From the NCBI GenBank assembly GCA_036265915.1, contig DATAOC010000013.1:41153-105152 (forward strand): a DNA stretch of 64,000 bases, written 5' to 3'. Every line of letters begins with the position of its first letter. The first letter of the stretch is position 1. The notes under the pieces are model-generated. The model worked only from the letters and a program-made list of their open reading frames with translations, ran no database searches and had not been told where the DNA came from. The stretch is from AR12 sp036265915 (GTDB lineage: Bacteria > Methylomirabilota > Methylomirabilia > Rokubacteriales > CSP1-6). Of the stretch, positions 16,373-25,315 are shown piece after piece. A program made the translations under genes and the position numbers.

Positions 16373-17080
16373 TCAGTACCAGATCGCCATCGGCCGTCCG
16401 TACCGGTCGCGCGCCGGTCGACCGGTCAGACAGACGGCGATGCCGCGCGCGATCCGTGCGGCTGACCAGCACACGGCGTGAGCGTCGAGGACGTCGTCCA
16501 CGGCGGCGCCGCGCGGCCGCCGCGCAACCAGTCGGCGAAGGCCGTCGAAGTGCTCCGCCAGCAGTCGCAGCCGGTGGGTGCGGCCGCCGGCCGATCGCTT
16601 CGGCCGCAGTCCGGCGCGCGCGGCCGCCATGGCGCGGAAGGCGAGCTCGGGGTGGACCTCGCGCACGCGGTCGCGGAGCTCGGGACGGCGCGCGAGGACC
16701 GTGTCGACCTCGCGCAGCTTGTCGAACAGGCCGAAGCACTCGAGCGAGATGCCGAGGTGCGCCGGCGAGGACGCGCGATTGGCCGCGAGCGCGGCCGCGA
16801 ACGTCCGCTCGCGCAGGGCGCTCCGCACCGGCGGCGAGAAGACGCAGCAGCCGCGGGGCCCGAGAAGCCGTCGCGCCTGACGGTCGCAATCGCGTCCGCC
16901 CGGCGCCGCCGCGTCCAGGAAGCCGATCGGCATGTCGACGCCGATCACGCGGCTGTCCCCGGCGACGTCCACCACGTCCGCGAACGTGGGCGCCACCGAC
17001 ACGGTGCTCGCCACGCCCGCGCTGACGGCCACCACCCAGCCGGCGCGGCAACCGTCCGCACCGGCCACGCGCGGTGTCAT
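16373..17080 (-). CDS. DUF429 family protein (predicted RNase H-fold)
   Basis: A 235-residue protein. The N-terminal GADGCRAGWVVA, the acidic strand VIGVDMPIGF, the R/C-rich CVFSPPVRSAL and the VHPELAFRAM segment are DUF429 hallmarks. The family is predicted to have an RNase H-like fold, with no established function. Its stop lies 27 bp upstream of the small barrel protein and its start 7 bp after the racemase-like gene, so the three form one minus-strand unit. Confidence 0.75.
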   Translation of the reverse strand: MTPRVAGADGCRAGWVVAVSAGVASTVSVAPTFADVVDVAGDSRVIGVDMPIGFLDAAAPGGRDCDRQARRLLGPRGCCVFSPPVRSALRERTFAAALAANRASSPAHLGISLECFGLFDKLREVDTVLARRPELRDRVREVHPELAFRAMAAARAGLRPKRSAGGRTHRLRLLAEHFDGLRRLVARRPRGAAVDDVLDAHAVCWSAARIARGIAVCLTGRPARDRYGRPMAIWY

Positions 17081-17087
17081 GCGCGTG

Positions 17088-17825
17088 TCAGGCGCGTCGC
17101 GGCCACTGAGCGGCCGCGAGCGCGCCGTGCATCAGGGTCACGAGCGAGACGATGTCGAACACGGGACGGCCGGTCTCGCGCTGGATGTCGGCGGCGTACG
17201 GCGGCATGTTCGTGCACTCCAGCACGATGGCGCCGACGTCCGGATGCTCGCCCACGAGCCGGCGCGCCACGCGCACGTGCTCCTCGCGCGCGAGGTCCAC
17301 GTCGAGCTCGAGCTCGTTGTCGAGCAGCGCGCGCGTGAACTCCTTCTCCGTCTCCATGCCGATCACCGTCAAGGGCACCTCGGGCGCGATGCCGGCGCCG
17401 GCCAGATGCTCCCGCGTCAGCGTGCCGGCATTCACCGTCATGAGACCCACGCGCTGCCCTGGCGGCAGCATCCGGTGCACGAGGGGCACCAGCAGCAGGG
17501 TGGACGTGAAGACCGGCACGCGCACGGCCCCGGCGAGCTGCGCCTGATACTTGATCAGGAACCCGCAATTGGTGGTGATGGCGCCCACGCCTTCCCGCTC
17601 GAGCGCGCGCGCGCCGTCGACGAATGCGGGCAGCAGACCCTCGGCGCCGCCGCGCACGACCCGATCGGGATCGGCGCCCGTCACGCGGTGGTAGCGCACG
17701 GGGAACGGGAACGTCGTGGCGTTGCCCATGTCCCCGGTGATGCGCGGAAAGCGCGTGTCGAGCATCAGGATGCCGACCGTGAAGCCGTACTGGTTGAAGC
17801 CGCCGCGCACGCGTCCGCTCGTCAT
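17088..17825 (-). CDS. Aspartate/glutamate racemase superfamily protein
   Basis: A 245-residue Asp/Glu racemase-fold protein. The paired catalytic cysteines are visible in TTNCGFL and LECTNMPPYA. The N-terminus is FNQYGFTVGILMLDTRFPRITGDMGN. Members of this superfamily include racemases, hydantoin racemases and maleate isomerases; the substrate cannot be read from sequence. TAGAGT is eight bases before the ATG with no Shine-Dalgarno. Confidence 0.75.
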   Translation of the reverse strand: MTSGRVRGGFNQYGFTVGILMLDTRFPRITGDMGNATTFPFPVRYHRVTGADPDRVVRGGAEGLLPAFVDGARALEREGVGAITTNCGFLIKYQAQLAGAVRVPVFTSTLLLVPLVHRMLPPGQRVGLMTVNAGTLTREHLAGAGIAPEVPLTVIGMETEKEFTRALLDNELELDVDLAREEHVRVARRLVGEHPDVGAIVLECTNMPPYAADIQRETGRPVFDIVSLVTLMHGALAAAQWPRRA

Positions 17826-17895
17826 GGGGACCTACTCTACCGCACGCGCGGGCCGGCGCGCCCGCGCGCGGCGCTGGTGTACACTTTGCCCACTC

Positions 17896-18675
17896 ATGGC
17901 CGTCCTCACGGAAGCGATTGCCGTGCGCAACCTGTCGAAGTCGTACGCCACGCGCGACGGCGCCGTCACCGCGCTCGACCGCACGACGTTCGCCGTCGGC
18001 GAGCGCGAGTTCGTGGCCGTGGTCGGGCCTTCGGGCTGTGGCAAGTCGACCCTGCTGAAGATTCTCGCCGGTCTCCTGCCGCCGTCGAGCGGCGAAGCGC
18101 TGCTGCGCGGCACCGCCATCGCCGGGCCGCGGCGCGACATCGGCGTGGTGTTCCAGTCGCCCGTGCTGTTCCCGTGGCGCACCGTTCTCGACAACGTGCT
18201 GCTGCCCGTCGACGTGCAACGCCTGGACCGCCCACACCACGAGCGCACCGGCCTTGACCTGCTCTCGCTGGTCGGGCTCTCCGGCTTCGAGCGGCGCTAC
18301 CCGTGGGAGCTGTCGGGCGGCATGCAGCAGCGCGTGGCCATCACGCGCGCCCTCGTGCACGACCCGGCCATGCTGCTCATGGACGAGCCGTTCGGCGCGC
18401 TGGACGCCATGACCCGCGAGCACATGAACCTCGAGCTGCAGCGCATCTGGCTCGAGCGCCGCAAGACGGTCCTGTTCATCACGCACTCGATCCCGGAGGC
18501 CGTCTTCCTCGGCGACCGCGTGCTCGTCATGACGCCGCGCCCGGGCCGTCTCATGGACGACGTGCGCGTGACGCTGCCGCGGCCGCGCCCGCTGGAGGCG
18601 ATGAACACGCCGGAGTTCGGCGCCCACGTCCGTCACATCCGCAGCCTCTTCAACGTCCGGGGTGGCATCGGATGA
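17896..18675 (+). CDS. ABC transporter ATPase, NitT/TauT (SsuB) type
   Basis: A 259-residue ATP-binding subunit with Walker A GPSGCGKSTLL, Q-loop VFQSPVLFPWRT, signature LSGGMQQR, Walker B LLMDEPFGALDA and the H-loop histidine in FITHSIPEA. It forms an operon with the permease at 18672 (ATGA overlap) and the binding protein at 19517. The -10-like TACACT is ten bases before the ATG and no Shine-Dalgarno is visible. Confidence 0.9.
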   Translation: MAVLTEAIAVRNLSKSYATRDGAVTALDRTTFAVGEREFVAVVGPSGCGKSTLLKILAGLLPPSSGEALLRGTAIAGPRRDIGVVFQSPVLFPWRTVLDNVLLPVDVQRLDRPHHERTGLDLLSLVGLSGFERRYPWELSGGMQQRVAITRALVHDPAMLLMDEPFGALDAMTREHMNLELQRIWLERRKTVLFITHSIPEAVFLGDRVLVMTPRPGRLMDDVRVTLPRPRPLEAMNTPEFGAHVRHIRSLFNVRGGIG

Positions 18676-19520
18676 GAAGCTCCCGCAACGTCGCGCTCAC
18701 GATCCTGCTCTTTCTCGCCACCATCGGCGTGTGGGAGGGCACGGTGCGCGCGCTCGCCATCCCGGGCTTCATCCTGCCGCCGCCCTCGCAGGTGGCCCAG
18801 GCGCTCTACCGCGGCTTCGCATCCGGCCTGTACGTGCAGCACCTCGGCTACACGCTGCTGGAGACACTGCTGGGATTCATCGCCGGCTCGCTCCTGGGCT
18901 TCTTCCTCGGCACCGCGGTGGCGATGAACCGCTACGTCGAGTTCTTTCTCTACCCGTACATCGTCATGTTCCAGTCGCTGCCCAAGGTGGCGCTGGCGCC
19001 GCTCATCGTCGTCTGGTTCGGCCTCGGGCTCACCTCCAAGGTGCTGAACGCGGCCCTCGTCGCGTTCTTTCCGCTGCTGGTGAACACCATGGTCGGCCTC
19101 AAGTCGGCCGACGAGGACCGCGTGAACCTCATGCGCTCCCTCGCCGCCAGCGACCAGCAGATCTTCTGGATGCTGCGCCTGCCGAACGCGCTGCCGTTCG
19201 TCATGGCCGGCCTCGACGTGGCCATGATCTTCGCGCTCATCGGCGCCATCGTCGCCGAGTTCGTCGGCGCCCAGCGTGGCCTCGGCATGCTGATCCAGTC
19301 GATGAACTTCAACATGGACGTCTCCGGGCAGTTCTCGATCCTGCTCGTGCTGTCGGTCGTCGGCCTCGTCCTCAATCGCGCCATCGGCCTCGTCCGCCGG
19401 CGCGTGATGTTCTGGGATCCGTCCGAGAAGCCCGTCATCGAAACCTCACCCGAGCAAGCCGCTCCGGTCGCCGCCGCCCGGGGCGTTGCCGCCGCCGCCA
19501 AAGAAGGGGTGCATCCATGA
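18672..19520 (+). CDS. ABC transporter permease, NitT/TauT (SsuC) type
   Basis: A 282-residue permease with six or so membrane segments. The IPGFILPPPSQVAQALYRG start is typical of SsuC/TauC proteins, and the EAA-type loop lies near EDRVNLMRSLAASDQQIFWMLRLPNALP. The ATG overlaps the ATPase stop (ATGA). Its own stop overlaps the binding-protein ATG in the same way. Confidence 0.9.
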   Translation: MRSSRNVALTILLFLATIGVWEGTVRALAIPGFILPPPSQVAQALYRGFASGLYVQHLGYTLLETLLGFIAGSLLGFFLGTAVAMNRYVEFFLYPYIVMFQSLPKVALAPLIVVWFGLGLTSKVLNAALVAFFPLLVNTMVGLKSADEDRVNLMRSLAASDQQIFWMLRLPNALPFVMAGLDVAMIFALIGAIVAEFVGAQRGLGMLIQSMNFNMDVSGQFSILLVLSVVGLVLNRAIGLVRRRVMFWDPSEKPVIETSPEQAAPVAAARGVAAAAKEGVHP

Positions 19521-20581
19521 AGCGCTCGCTCCCGCTCGCGTGCGCGCTGGCGCTGATCGCCGCGCTCGCGTCCACTGTCCCCGCCCCCGCCCAGAGCAAG
19601 GTCCGCGTCGGCTGGTGCGCCAAGACCGTCTCCTCGGCCACGACACCGTTTGCGATCGCCACGAAGATGGGCTGGTACAAGGCCGAGGGTCTCGACGTCG
19701 AGCTGGTGCCGCTCCCCGGCTCGGCCGCCTGCACCCAGGCTGTGGTCACCAGGGAGGTGCCGTACTCGCTGCCGAGCGTGGAACCGCTCGCCATCGCCCG
19801 CGCGCAGGGCATCAGCGGCAAGATCTTCTACACCGCGTACCAGGGCAACATCTACGGCATCGCGGTCCCCGCCGACAGTCCGGTGCAGAAGATCGCCGAC
19901 CTCAAGGGCAAGACGATCGGCGTCATCTCCATGGGCTCGGCCGGCGTCCCGGTGGCGAAGGCGCTGGTGGCGACGGCGGGGCTCAATCCGGACAGCGACG
20001 TCAACATCGTCGTGGCCGGCGAGGGCGCGCAGACCGCGGCCATGGTGCGCAGCAAGCAGGTCGACGCGCTCAGCCAGTTCGACACGCAGTACGCGATGGT
20101 GGAGAATGCGGGCGTCAAGCTGCGGCTGCTCGACACGCGGGACATCGACCGCTATCCCGCCAACGGGTTCCTCGCGCTCGACGAGACGCTGAAGTCGCGC
20201 CGCAAGGAGGCGGTGGCGCTGGCCAAGGGCTACGCGATGGGGACGGTGTTCGCCATCGCCAACCCCGAGGCCGCGGTGAAGATCCTCTACGAGGTGTTTC
20301 CGCAGACGAAGCCGACCGGCAAGGACGAGGCCACCGCGATCCGCGACGACGTCAAGGTGCTCAACGCCCGCATCGTGAACTGGAAGCTGGAGAAGGCCGG
20401 CGTCAAGCGCTGGGGCGAGAACTCCGAGGCGAACTACGGCGCCTACGCCGACTTCATGCTGAAGTACGGCATCATCAAGCAGCCGGTGAAGGCCGCGGAC
20501 CTCATCACCAACGAGCTGATCGCCGACATCAACAAGTTCGACGCGGCCAAGATCACCGCCGAGGCGAAAGGCTACCGGTAG
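19517..20581 (+). CDS. ABC substrate-binding protein, SsuA/THI5 (NMT1) family
   Basis: A 354-residue periplasmic binding protein. The signal peptide MKRSLPLACALALIAALAS ends at APAQ-S. The mature part has the NMT1/THI5 pattern (FAIATKMGWYKAEGLDVELVPLPGS, DLKGKTIGV). Family members bind aliphatic sulfonates, nitrate, pyrimidine precursors or aromatic acids. The ThDP enzyme and amidohydrolase that follow suggest a small carboxylate or aromatic, but this is a guess. Confidence 0.85.
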   Translation: MKRSLPLACALALIAALASTVPAPAQSKVRVGWCAKTVSSATTPFAIATKMGWYKAEGLDVELVPLPGSAACTQAVVTREVPYSLPSVEPLAIARAQGISGKIFYTAYQGNIYGIAVPADSPVQKIADLKGKTIGVISMGSAGVPVAKALVATAGLNPDSDVNIVVAGEGAQTAAMVRSKQVDALSQFDTQYAMVENAGVKLRLLDTRDIDRYPANGFLALDETLKSRRKEAVALAKGYAMGTVFAIANPEAAVKILYEVFPQTKPTGKDEATAIRDDVKVLNARIVNWKLEKAGVKRWGENSEANYGAYADFMLKYGIIKQPVKAADLITNELIADINKFDAAKITAEAKGYR

Positions 20582-20645
20582 CCCGCGCGCGGCTCGTCTC
20601 GGCCTCTCCCGGCGGGCGCGGCGCCGCTCCGCATTCGAGGGTCCC

Positions 20646-22352
20646 ATGAGCAAGAGCGTTTCCGTCGAGTCGACCGCCGAGGCCTATCTCGAGCTCCTCG
20701 CCGCGCGCGGTGTCGAGTACCTGTTCGCCAACGCCGGCACGGACTTCGCGCCGCTCATCGAGGCGTACGCCAAGCGTCTGGCCCAGGGACAGGTACGGCC
20801 GCGGCCGGTCACCGTCCCCCACGAGGTGACGGCGGTCGCCATGGCGCACGGCTTCGCGATGGTCACCGGTCGGGCGCAGGCGGTGATGGTGCACGTCATC
20901 GTCGGCGCCGCCAACGCGCTCGGCGGCCTCATCAACGCCGCCCGGGCCGGGGTGCCGATGCTGTTCAGCGCCGGGCGCAATCCCATCACCGAGGTCGGCA
21001 TGCGCGGCTCGCGCAACCGTCCCATCCACTGGGCGCAGGAGTCGTTCGACCAGGCGGCCATGGTGCGCGAGTTCGTGAAGTGGGACTACGAGCTGCGCAA
21101 CTTCCCGCAGCTCGAGACGGTCGTGGACCGCGCGCTGGCGATCACCCACGCCGAGCCACAGGGACCGGTGTACCTGACCCTTCCGCGCGAGGTGCTGTCC
21201 GAGGCGCACGAGACGTTCGACTACGCGGAGACGTCGCGCGCGCCGCGGCCGGCGGCCGCGGTGGCCGATCCGCAGGCGGTGGACGAGGCGGCGCGCCTGC
21301 TGGCCGCCGCGCGTCGGCCCCTCATCCTGGCCAAGGCCGCCGGCCGCGATCCGGCCGCGGTGCCGGCGCTCGTCGCCGTGGCCGAGGCGCTGGGGGCGCC
21401 GATGGTGGATCAGTTCCACACCCACGTGAACGCGCCGCAAGATCACGACCTGCACGGAGGGTTCGACGCGACGCCGTATCTCGACGAGGCGGACGCGATC
21501 CTGGTCGTGGAGTCGGACGTGCCGTGGTTTCCCGCGCTCAAGGCGCCGCGGCCGGACGCACGACTCGTGCACGTGGCGGTCGACCCGCTCTTCTCGCGCT
21601 ATCCCGTCCGCGGATTCGCGGCCGACGTGGCGCTGCCCGGCGCTCCACGGCTGACGCTGGCCGCCCTGGCCACCGCCCTGCCCGCGCGGGTGGACGCGGC
21701 CGCCGCCGCCGAGCGTCGCCGCGCGATCGCCGCCGCCGGCCGCGAGCGTCGCGCCGCCGCCGAGACCCGGGCGCGCGCGCTCCGGACGGACAGCCCCATC
21801 GACATGGCGTGGCTCTCGCGCTGCGTGGGCGACGTGCTGGACGAGCGCACGATCGTGGTGAACGAGTACGACCTCGACGCCTCGCAGGCCTGCTTCCGCC
21901 AGCCCGGCACCTACTTCGCCGCGCCCTCGTCGGGCGGCCTCGGCTGGGGCCTCGGCGCCGCGCTGGGCGCCAAGTGCGCGGCGCCCGATCGCACGGTCAT
22001 CGCGTGCGTGGGCGACGGCGCGTACATCTTCGGCTCGCCGACGGCGTCGCACTGGGTGTCGCGCGCCTACGAGCTGCCCGTGCTGTGGATCGTGTTCAAC
22101 AATCGCGCGTGGAACGCCGTCAAGCGCGCCGTGAGCTCGCATGCGCCGGACGGCTGGGCCAAGCGCCTGGGCATGCCGCTCACCGAGCTCGACCCGCCGC
22201 CCGACTACGAGCTGCTGTGCCAGGCCTCCGGCGGCTGGGCGGAAAAGGTGGAGGATGCCGCGGCGCTGCCGGCGGCGCTGGCGCGCGCGCTCGCCGTCGT
22301 GCGAGACGAGAAGCGGCAAGCGCTCCTCAACGTCATCTGCAAGAAGCCCTGA
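20646..22352 (+). CDS. Thiamine-pyrophosphate-dependent enzyme, acetolactate synthase-like
   Basis: A 568-residue ThDP enzyme. The N-terminal domain carries the conserved activating glutamate (VPHEVTAVAMAHGFA). A central domain and a C-terminal ThDP-binding motif (GDGAYIFGSPTASHW through NNRAWNAVK) follow. The sequence is of the acetolactate synthase / benzoylformate decarboxylase superfamily, without a regulatory subunit nearby. It is cotranscribed with the upstream importer (64-bp gap) and the amidohydrolase downstream. It is probably a decarboxylase or carboligase of an imported acid. Confidence 0.8.
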   Translation: MSKSVSVESTAEAYLELLAARGVEYLFANAGTDFAPLIEAYAKRLAQGQVRPRPVTVPHEVTAVAMAHGFAMVTGRAQAVMVHVIVGAANALGGLINAARAGVPMLFSAGRNPITEVGMRGSRNRPIHWAQESFDQAAMVREFVKWDYELRNFPQLETVVDRALAITHAEPQGPVYLTLPREVLSEAHETFDYAETSRAPRPAAAVADPQAVDEAARLLAAARRPLILAKAAGRDPAAVPALVAVAEALGAPMVDQFHTHVNAPQDHDLHGGFDATPYLDEADAILVVESDVPWFPALKAPRPDARLVHVAVDPLFSRYPVRGFAADVALPGAPRLTLAALATALPARVDAAAAAERRRAIAAAGRERRAAAETRARALRTDSPIDMAWLSRCVGDVLDERTIVVNEYDLDASQACFRQPGTYFAAPSSGGLGWGLGAALGAKCAAPDRTVIACVGDGAYIFGSPTASHWVSRAYELPVLWIVFNNRAWNAVKRAVSSHAPDGWAKRLGMPLTELDPPPDYELLCQASGGWAEKVEDAAALPAALARALAVVRDEKRQALLNVICKKP

Positions 22353-22363
22353 AGGAGACGGCC

Positions 22364-23383
22364 ATGGCCAGCTTTCCCATCGTCGACGCGGACGGACACG
22401 TCATCGAGACGAACGAGCAGGTGTCGAGATATCTCGACGAGCCGCTGCGGCGGCGGCCGCTGTCGTTCTCGCTCTACCCCCAGGACGGATGGGACCGGCG
22501 CATGCTCGGCACGCTGGGCGACGCCGGCAGCACCGCCGAGCAGTGGCTCGCGGCGCTCGACCGGGGCGGCATGGAAGCGACGGTGCTCTACCCGACCCTC
22601 GGGCTGTTCCTGTCGTTCCTGAAGGACCGCGCGTGGGCGGTGGCGATCTGCCGCGCGTACAACACGTTCCTGCACGAGGAGTTCGTGCGCAAGAGCGAGC
22701 GGCTGCACGCGGTGGCGCTGCTGCCCGTGCAGGATCCGGACGCCGCGGCCGCGGAGCTCGAGCGGGCGGTCCGCCAGCTGGGGCTCAAGGGCGCGATGCT
22801 GTCCGCGGACGGCAGCCACCTGCTCGGTGACGCGCGATTCGCGCCGATCTACGAGACGGCCCAGCGCCTCGACGTGATGGTCGGCGTCCACGCCTCCGGC
22901 TCCTCGCTCGGCGGCGCCGGCGTCGAGCTGTTCCCGCAGTTCATCCAGGCGCACACGTGCTCGCACGCGTTCGGCCAGATGCGACAGATCACCTCGGTCG
23001 TCTTCGAGGGCATCCCGGAGCGGTTCCCGGACCTTCGCATCGCCTTCCTCGAGGCCGGCTGCGGCTGGGCGCCCTACTGGATGGAGCGCATGGACGACGA
23101 GTACGCCAAGCGCACGACGGAGGCGCCGGCTCTCAAGCGCAAGCCGAGCGACTACATCCGCTCGGGCAAGATCTACTTCTCGTGCGAGGCGGACGAGTGG
23201 CTGCTCGGCCCGGCCGTGAAGCTCGTCGGCGAGAACCAGATCGTCTACGCGTCCGACTTTCCCCACTGGGACCATTCGTACCCGGCTTCCATCGACGAGA
23301 TCCGGGATCGCGGGGACCTCAGCGACACGCAGAAGCGCAAGATCCTCGCCGACAACGCGCGTCGGCTCTACGGGCTCAAATGA
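22364..23383 (+). CDS. Amidohydrolase family 2 protein (ACMSD-like)
   Basis: A 339-residue TIM-barrel metal hydrolase/decarboxylase. The N-terminus VDADGHVIE holds the first metal site in DxH form (ACMSD-like). Also present are GVHASGSS, the LEAGCGWAPYWMERMD segment and the C-terminal YASDFPHWDHSYP with its metal aspartate. GAAGGAGA precedes ATG 22364. The family includes non-oxidative decarboxylases and ring-fission hydrolases, which fits a catabolic role with the ThDP enzyme just upstream (11-bp gap). Confidence 0.8.
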   Translation: MASFPIVDADGHVIETNEQVSRYLDEPLRRRPLSFSLYPQDGWDRRMLGTLGDAGSTAEQWLAALDRGGMEATVLYPTLGLFLSFLKDRAWAVAICRAYNTFLHEEFVRKSERLHAVALLPVQDPDAAAAELERAVRQLGLKGAMLSADGSHLLGDARFAPIYETAQRLDVMVGVHASGSSLGGAGVELFPQFIQAHTCSHAFGQMRQITSVVFEGIPERFPDLRIAFLEAGCGWAPYWMERMDDEYAKRTTEAPALKRKPSDYIRSGKIYFSCEADEWLLGPAVKLVGENQIVYASDFPHWDHSYPASIDEIRDRGDLSDTQKRKILADNARRLYGLK

Positions 23384-23390
23384 CGGCTGC

Positions 23391-24098
23391 ATGACCGACG
23401 TCCTGAGCGCGGAGTTCTGGCTACGGCTGCTCGGCATCAGCGTGCTCAACCTGCTGCTGTCCGGGGACAACGCGCTCGTCATCGCGCTCGCGGTGCGGGC
23501 CCTGCCCGCGCGCCAGCGGCTGCTGGGCCAGATCTGGGGCGCGCTCGGGGCGGTCGCCCTGCGGCTCGCGTTCGTGGCGCTGGTCACGCTCCTGCTTCGG
23601 GTGCCGCTGCTGCAGCTGGTCGGCGGCGCCACGCTGGTGTGGATCGCCGTCCGGCTGGTGCGCCCGGGCGGCGAGGACGCGACGGGCACGCGCCACGGCG
23701 ACTCGCTGTGGGAGGCGGTCTGGATCATCATCGTCGCCGACGTGACCATGAGCCTCGACAACGTCCTCGCCATCGCGGCCGCCGCCAAGGGCGAGATGAC
23801 GCTGGTCGCCGTCGGCATCGCGCTCTCGCTGCCGATCGTCGTCTGGGGCGCCGGCCTCCTGTCGCGCCTCATGAACCGCTTCACGTGGATCGTGTGGCTG
23901 GGCGGCGGCTTCCTCGGCTACGTCGGCGCCGAGATGGCGCTGCAGGACCCCGCGCTGACGGTCGCGGTCGGCACCGCCGCCCACGCGCTGATGCGGCCGA
24001 TCGCGCTCGTCGTCGGCGCCGCTGTCGCCGCCGTCGGAGCGTGGCCGGGCCTGCGGCGCCGCGGCCACGCGGACGACAGCGATAGAATGACGTCGTGA
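23391..24098 (+). CDS. TerC family membrane protein (YjbE type), paralogue 1
   Basis: A 235-residue integral membrane protein with about seven segments. The TerC hallmarks LSGDNALVIALAVRALPARQR and DVTMSLDNVLAIAAAAKGE carry the conserved membrane aspartates. TerC proteins export manganese or other metal ions in several bacteria. A close paralogue lies at 24600-25295, with two small genes in between. Its stop overlaps the next gene's GTG. Confidence 0.85.
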   Translation: MTDVLSAEFWLRLLGISVLNLLLSGDNALVIALAVRALPARQRLLGQIWGALGAVALRLAFVALVTLLLRVPLLQLVGGATLVWIAVRLVRPGGEDATGTRHGDSLWEAVWIIIVADVTMSLDNVLAIAAAAKGEMTLVAVGIALSLPIVVWGAGLLSRLMNRFTWIVWLGGGFLGYVGAEMALQDPALTVAVGTAAHALMRPIALVVGAAVAAVGAWPGLRRRGHADDSDRMTS

Positions 24099-24418
24099 CG
24101 TGGCGCCGGCTGCTCCTCATGCTCGTCTTCGCGATCTGCTTCGACGCCGTGGTGCCGTTCGAGACGACGCCGACGGGCCTGCTCCAGCTCGACGACGAGC
24201 TGGAGGAGGCCGCCCAGCTGCGCGCGCGTCGTGATCACGGCCGGGACGCGCGCGCGACCACGCGGGCGCGCGCGGTGGCCCTCCGCGAGGTGAGCCTGCC
24301 GCGCGTGCGTCGGCCCGCCCCGCGACCGTCCGTCGCGTCGCGCGCCGAGACGCCGCCGCGGCCGCTGCCCGCCGCCGATCCGGGCGCCGCTCCTCCGCCC
24401 GGCGGCGACGACCACTAG
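24095..24418 (+). CDS. Small membrane-anchored protein, unknown
   Basis: A 107-residue protein. One N-terminal hydrophobic segment (LLLMLVFAICFDAVVPF) is followed by an acidic helix (LLQLDDELEEAAQ), then a long Arg/Pro/Ala-rich tail that is likely disordered. GTG 24095 overlaps the upstream stop (GTGA) and also has TAGAAT six bases before it, so it could be both coupled and separately transcribed. I do not recognise a family. Confidence 0.5.
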   Translation: MTWRRLLLMLVFAICFDAVVPFETTPTGLLQLDDELEEAAQLRARRDHGRDARATTRARAVALREVSLPRVRRPAPRPSVASRAETPPRPLPAADPGAAPPPGGDDH

Positions 24419-24495
24419 CCTCCTCTCGTCCCGCGGTCCTGCGCTTCCGGTCGCCGGAACCCCGGCGCCGGCATCTGCTCGTGAGGAGGCTCGTC

Positions 24496-24600
24496 ATGAA
24501 GCTGAATCGATACGAGGGCCTGGCGGTGGCCATCGCCCTCCTCGTCGTCGGGCGCGCGCTGCTCGCCGTCGTGCGCATGCTCGTGGGAGCGGGTCAGTGA
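24496..24600 (+). CDS. 34-residue single-span membrane microprotein
   Basis: ATG 24496 follows a strong Shine-Dalgarno (GAGGAGG, six bases away). It encodes 34 residues: a short basic head (MKLNRYEG), one hydrophobic helix (LAVAIALLVVGRALLAVV) and a short tail. Its TGA shares a base with the ATG of the second TerC gene. Position and ribosome-binding site argue for a real gene, perhaps a TerC partner or a translational coupler. Confidence 0.6.
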   Translation: MKLNRYEGLAVAIALLVVGRALLAVVRMLVGAGQ

Positions 24601-25295
24601 TGGAGATGTTCACCTCGGAGTTCTGGCTGCGGCTGGTCGGGATCGTCATCATCGATCTCACGCTGGCCGGCGACAACGCGCTCGTCATCGCCCTCGCCGT
24701 TCGCACGCTGCCCGCGCGCCAGCAGCTGCTCGGCCGCGTGTGGGGCACCGCGGGCGCCGTCGGCCTGCGTCTGGCGTTCATCGTCGTCGCGACCTGGCTG
24801 CTCGCGATCCCGTTCTTGCAGCTGGTGGGCGGAATCCTCCTCGTGTGGATCGCGCTGAAGCTCGTCCACCAGGCCGATGGTGGCGGCGCCGAGGGTCACG
24901 TGCGCCAGGGCACGTCGCTGCGCGAGGCGGTGTGGATCATCATGGTGGCCGACGCCGTCATGAGCCTCGACAACGTCCTCGCGGTGGCCGCCGCCGCTCA
25001 CGGTGACCTGCTGCTGGTGGTGGTCGGCATCGGGCTGTCGCTGCCGCTCGTGGTCTGGGGCAGCGGGCTGCTGGCGCGGCTGATGAACCGGTTCGTGTGG
25101 ATCATCTGGCTCGGCGGCGGCATCCTCGGCTACGTGGCGGTCGACATGATGCTGCACGATGCCGGCCTCGAGCGCTGGCTCGGTGCGCTGCCCGCGTGGA
25201 CCCGCCTGCTCGCCATCGCGGTCGGCATCATCGTCGCCGTCCGCGGCTGGTGGATCACCGGCAGCGCACGCAAGCGGGTACCCGAGCGCGTCTGA
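24600..25295 (+). CDS. TerC family membrane protein (YjbE type), paralogue 2
   Basis: A 231-residue protein strongly similar to the TerC protein at 23391 (TSEFWLRLVGIVIIDLTLAGDNALVIALAVRTLPARQ; MSLDNVLAVAAAAHGD). It has about seven membrane segments and the conserved intramembrane aspartates. ATG 24600 overlaps the microprotein stop by one base (TGATG); a GTG at 24597 is also possible. The pair probably arose by tandem duplication. The exported metal is unknown. Confidence 0.85.
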   Translation: MEMFTSEFWLRLVGIVIIDLTLAGDNALVIALAVRTLPARQQLLGRVWGTAGAVGLRLAFIVVATWLLAIPFLQLVGGILLVWIALKLVHQADGGGAEGHVRQGTSLREAVWIIMVADAVMSLDNVLAVAAAAHGDLLLVVVGIGLSLPLVVWGSGLLARLMNRFVWIIWLGGGILGYVAVDMMLHDAGLERWLGALPAWTRLLAIAVGIIVAVRGWWITGSARKRVPERV

Positions 25296-25315
25296 TCGCG
25301 CGATAATCGGGCGCC

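Noticed and set aside
17088..18636. 519-residue minus-strand protein spanning the racemase-like and ABC ATPase genes
   Set aside because: It is a shifted-frame reading of the racemase-like gene continued antisense to the ATPase, with no domain of its own.
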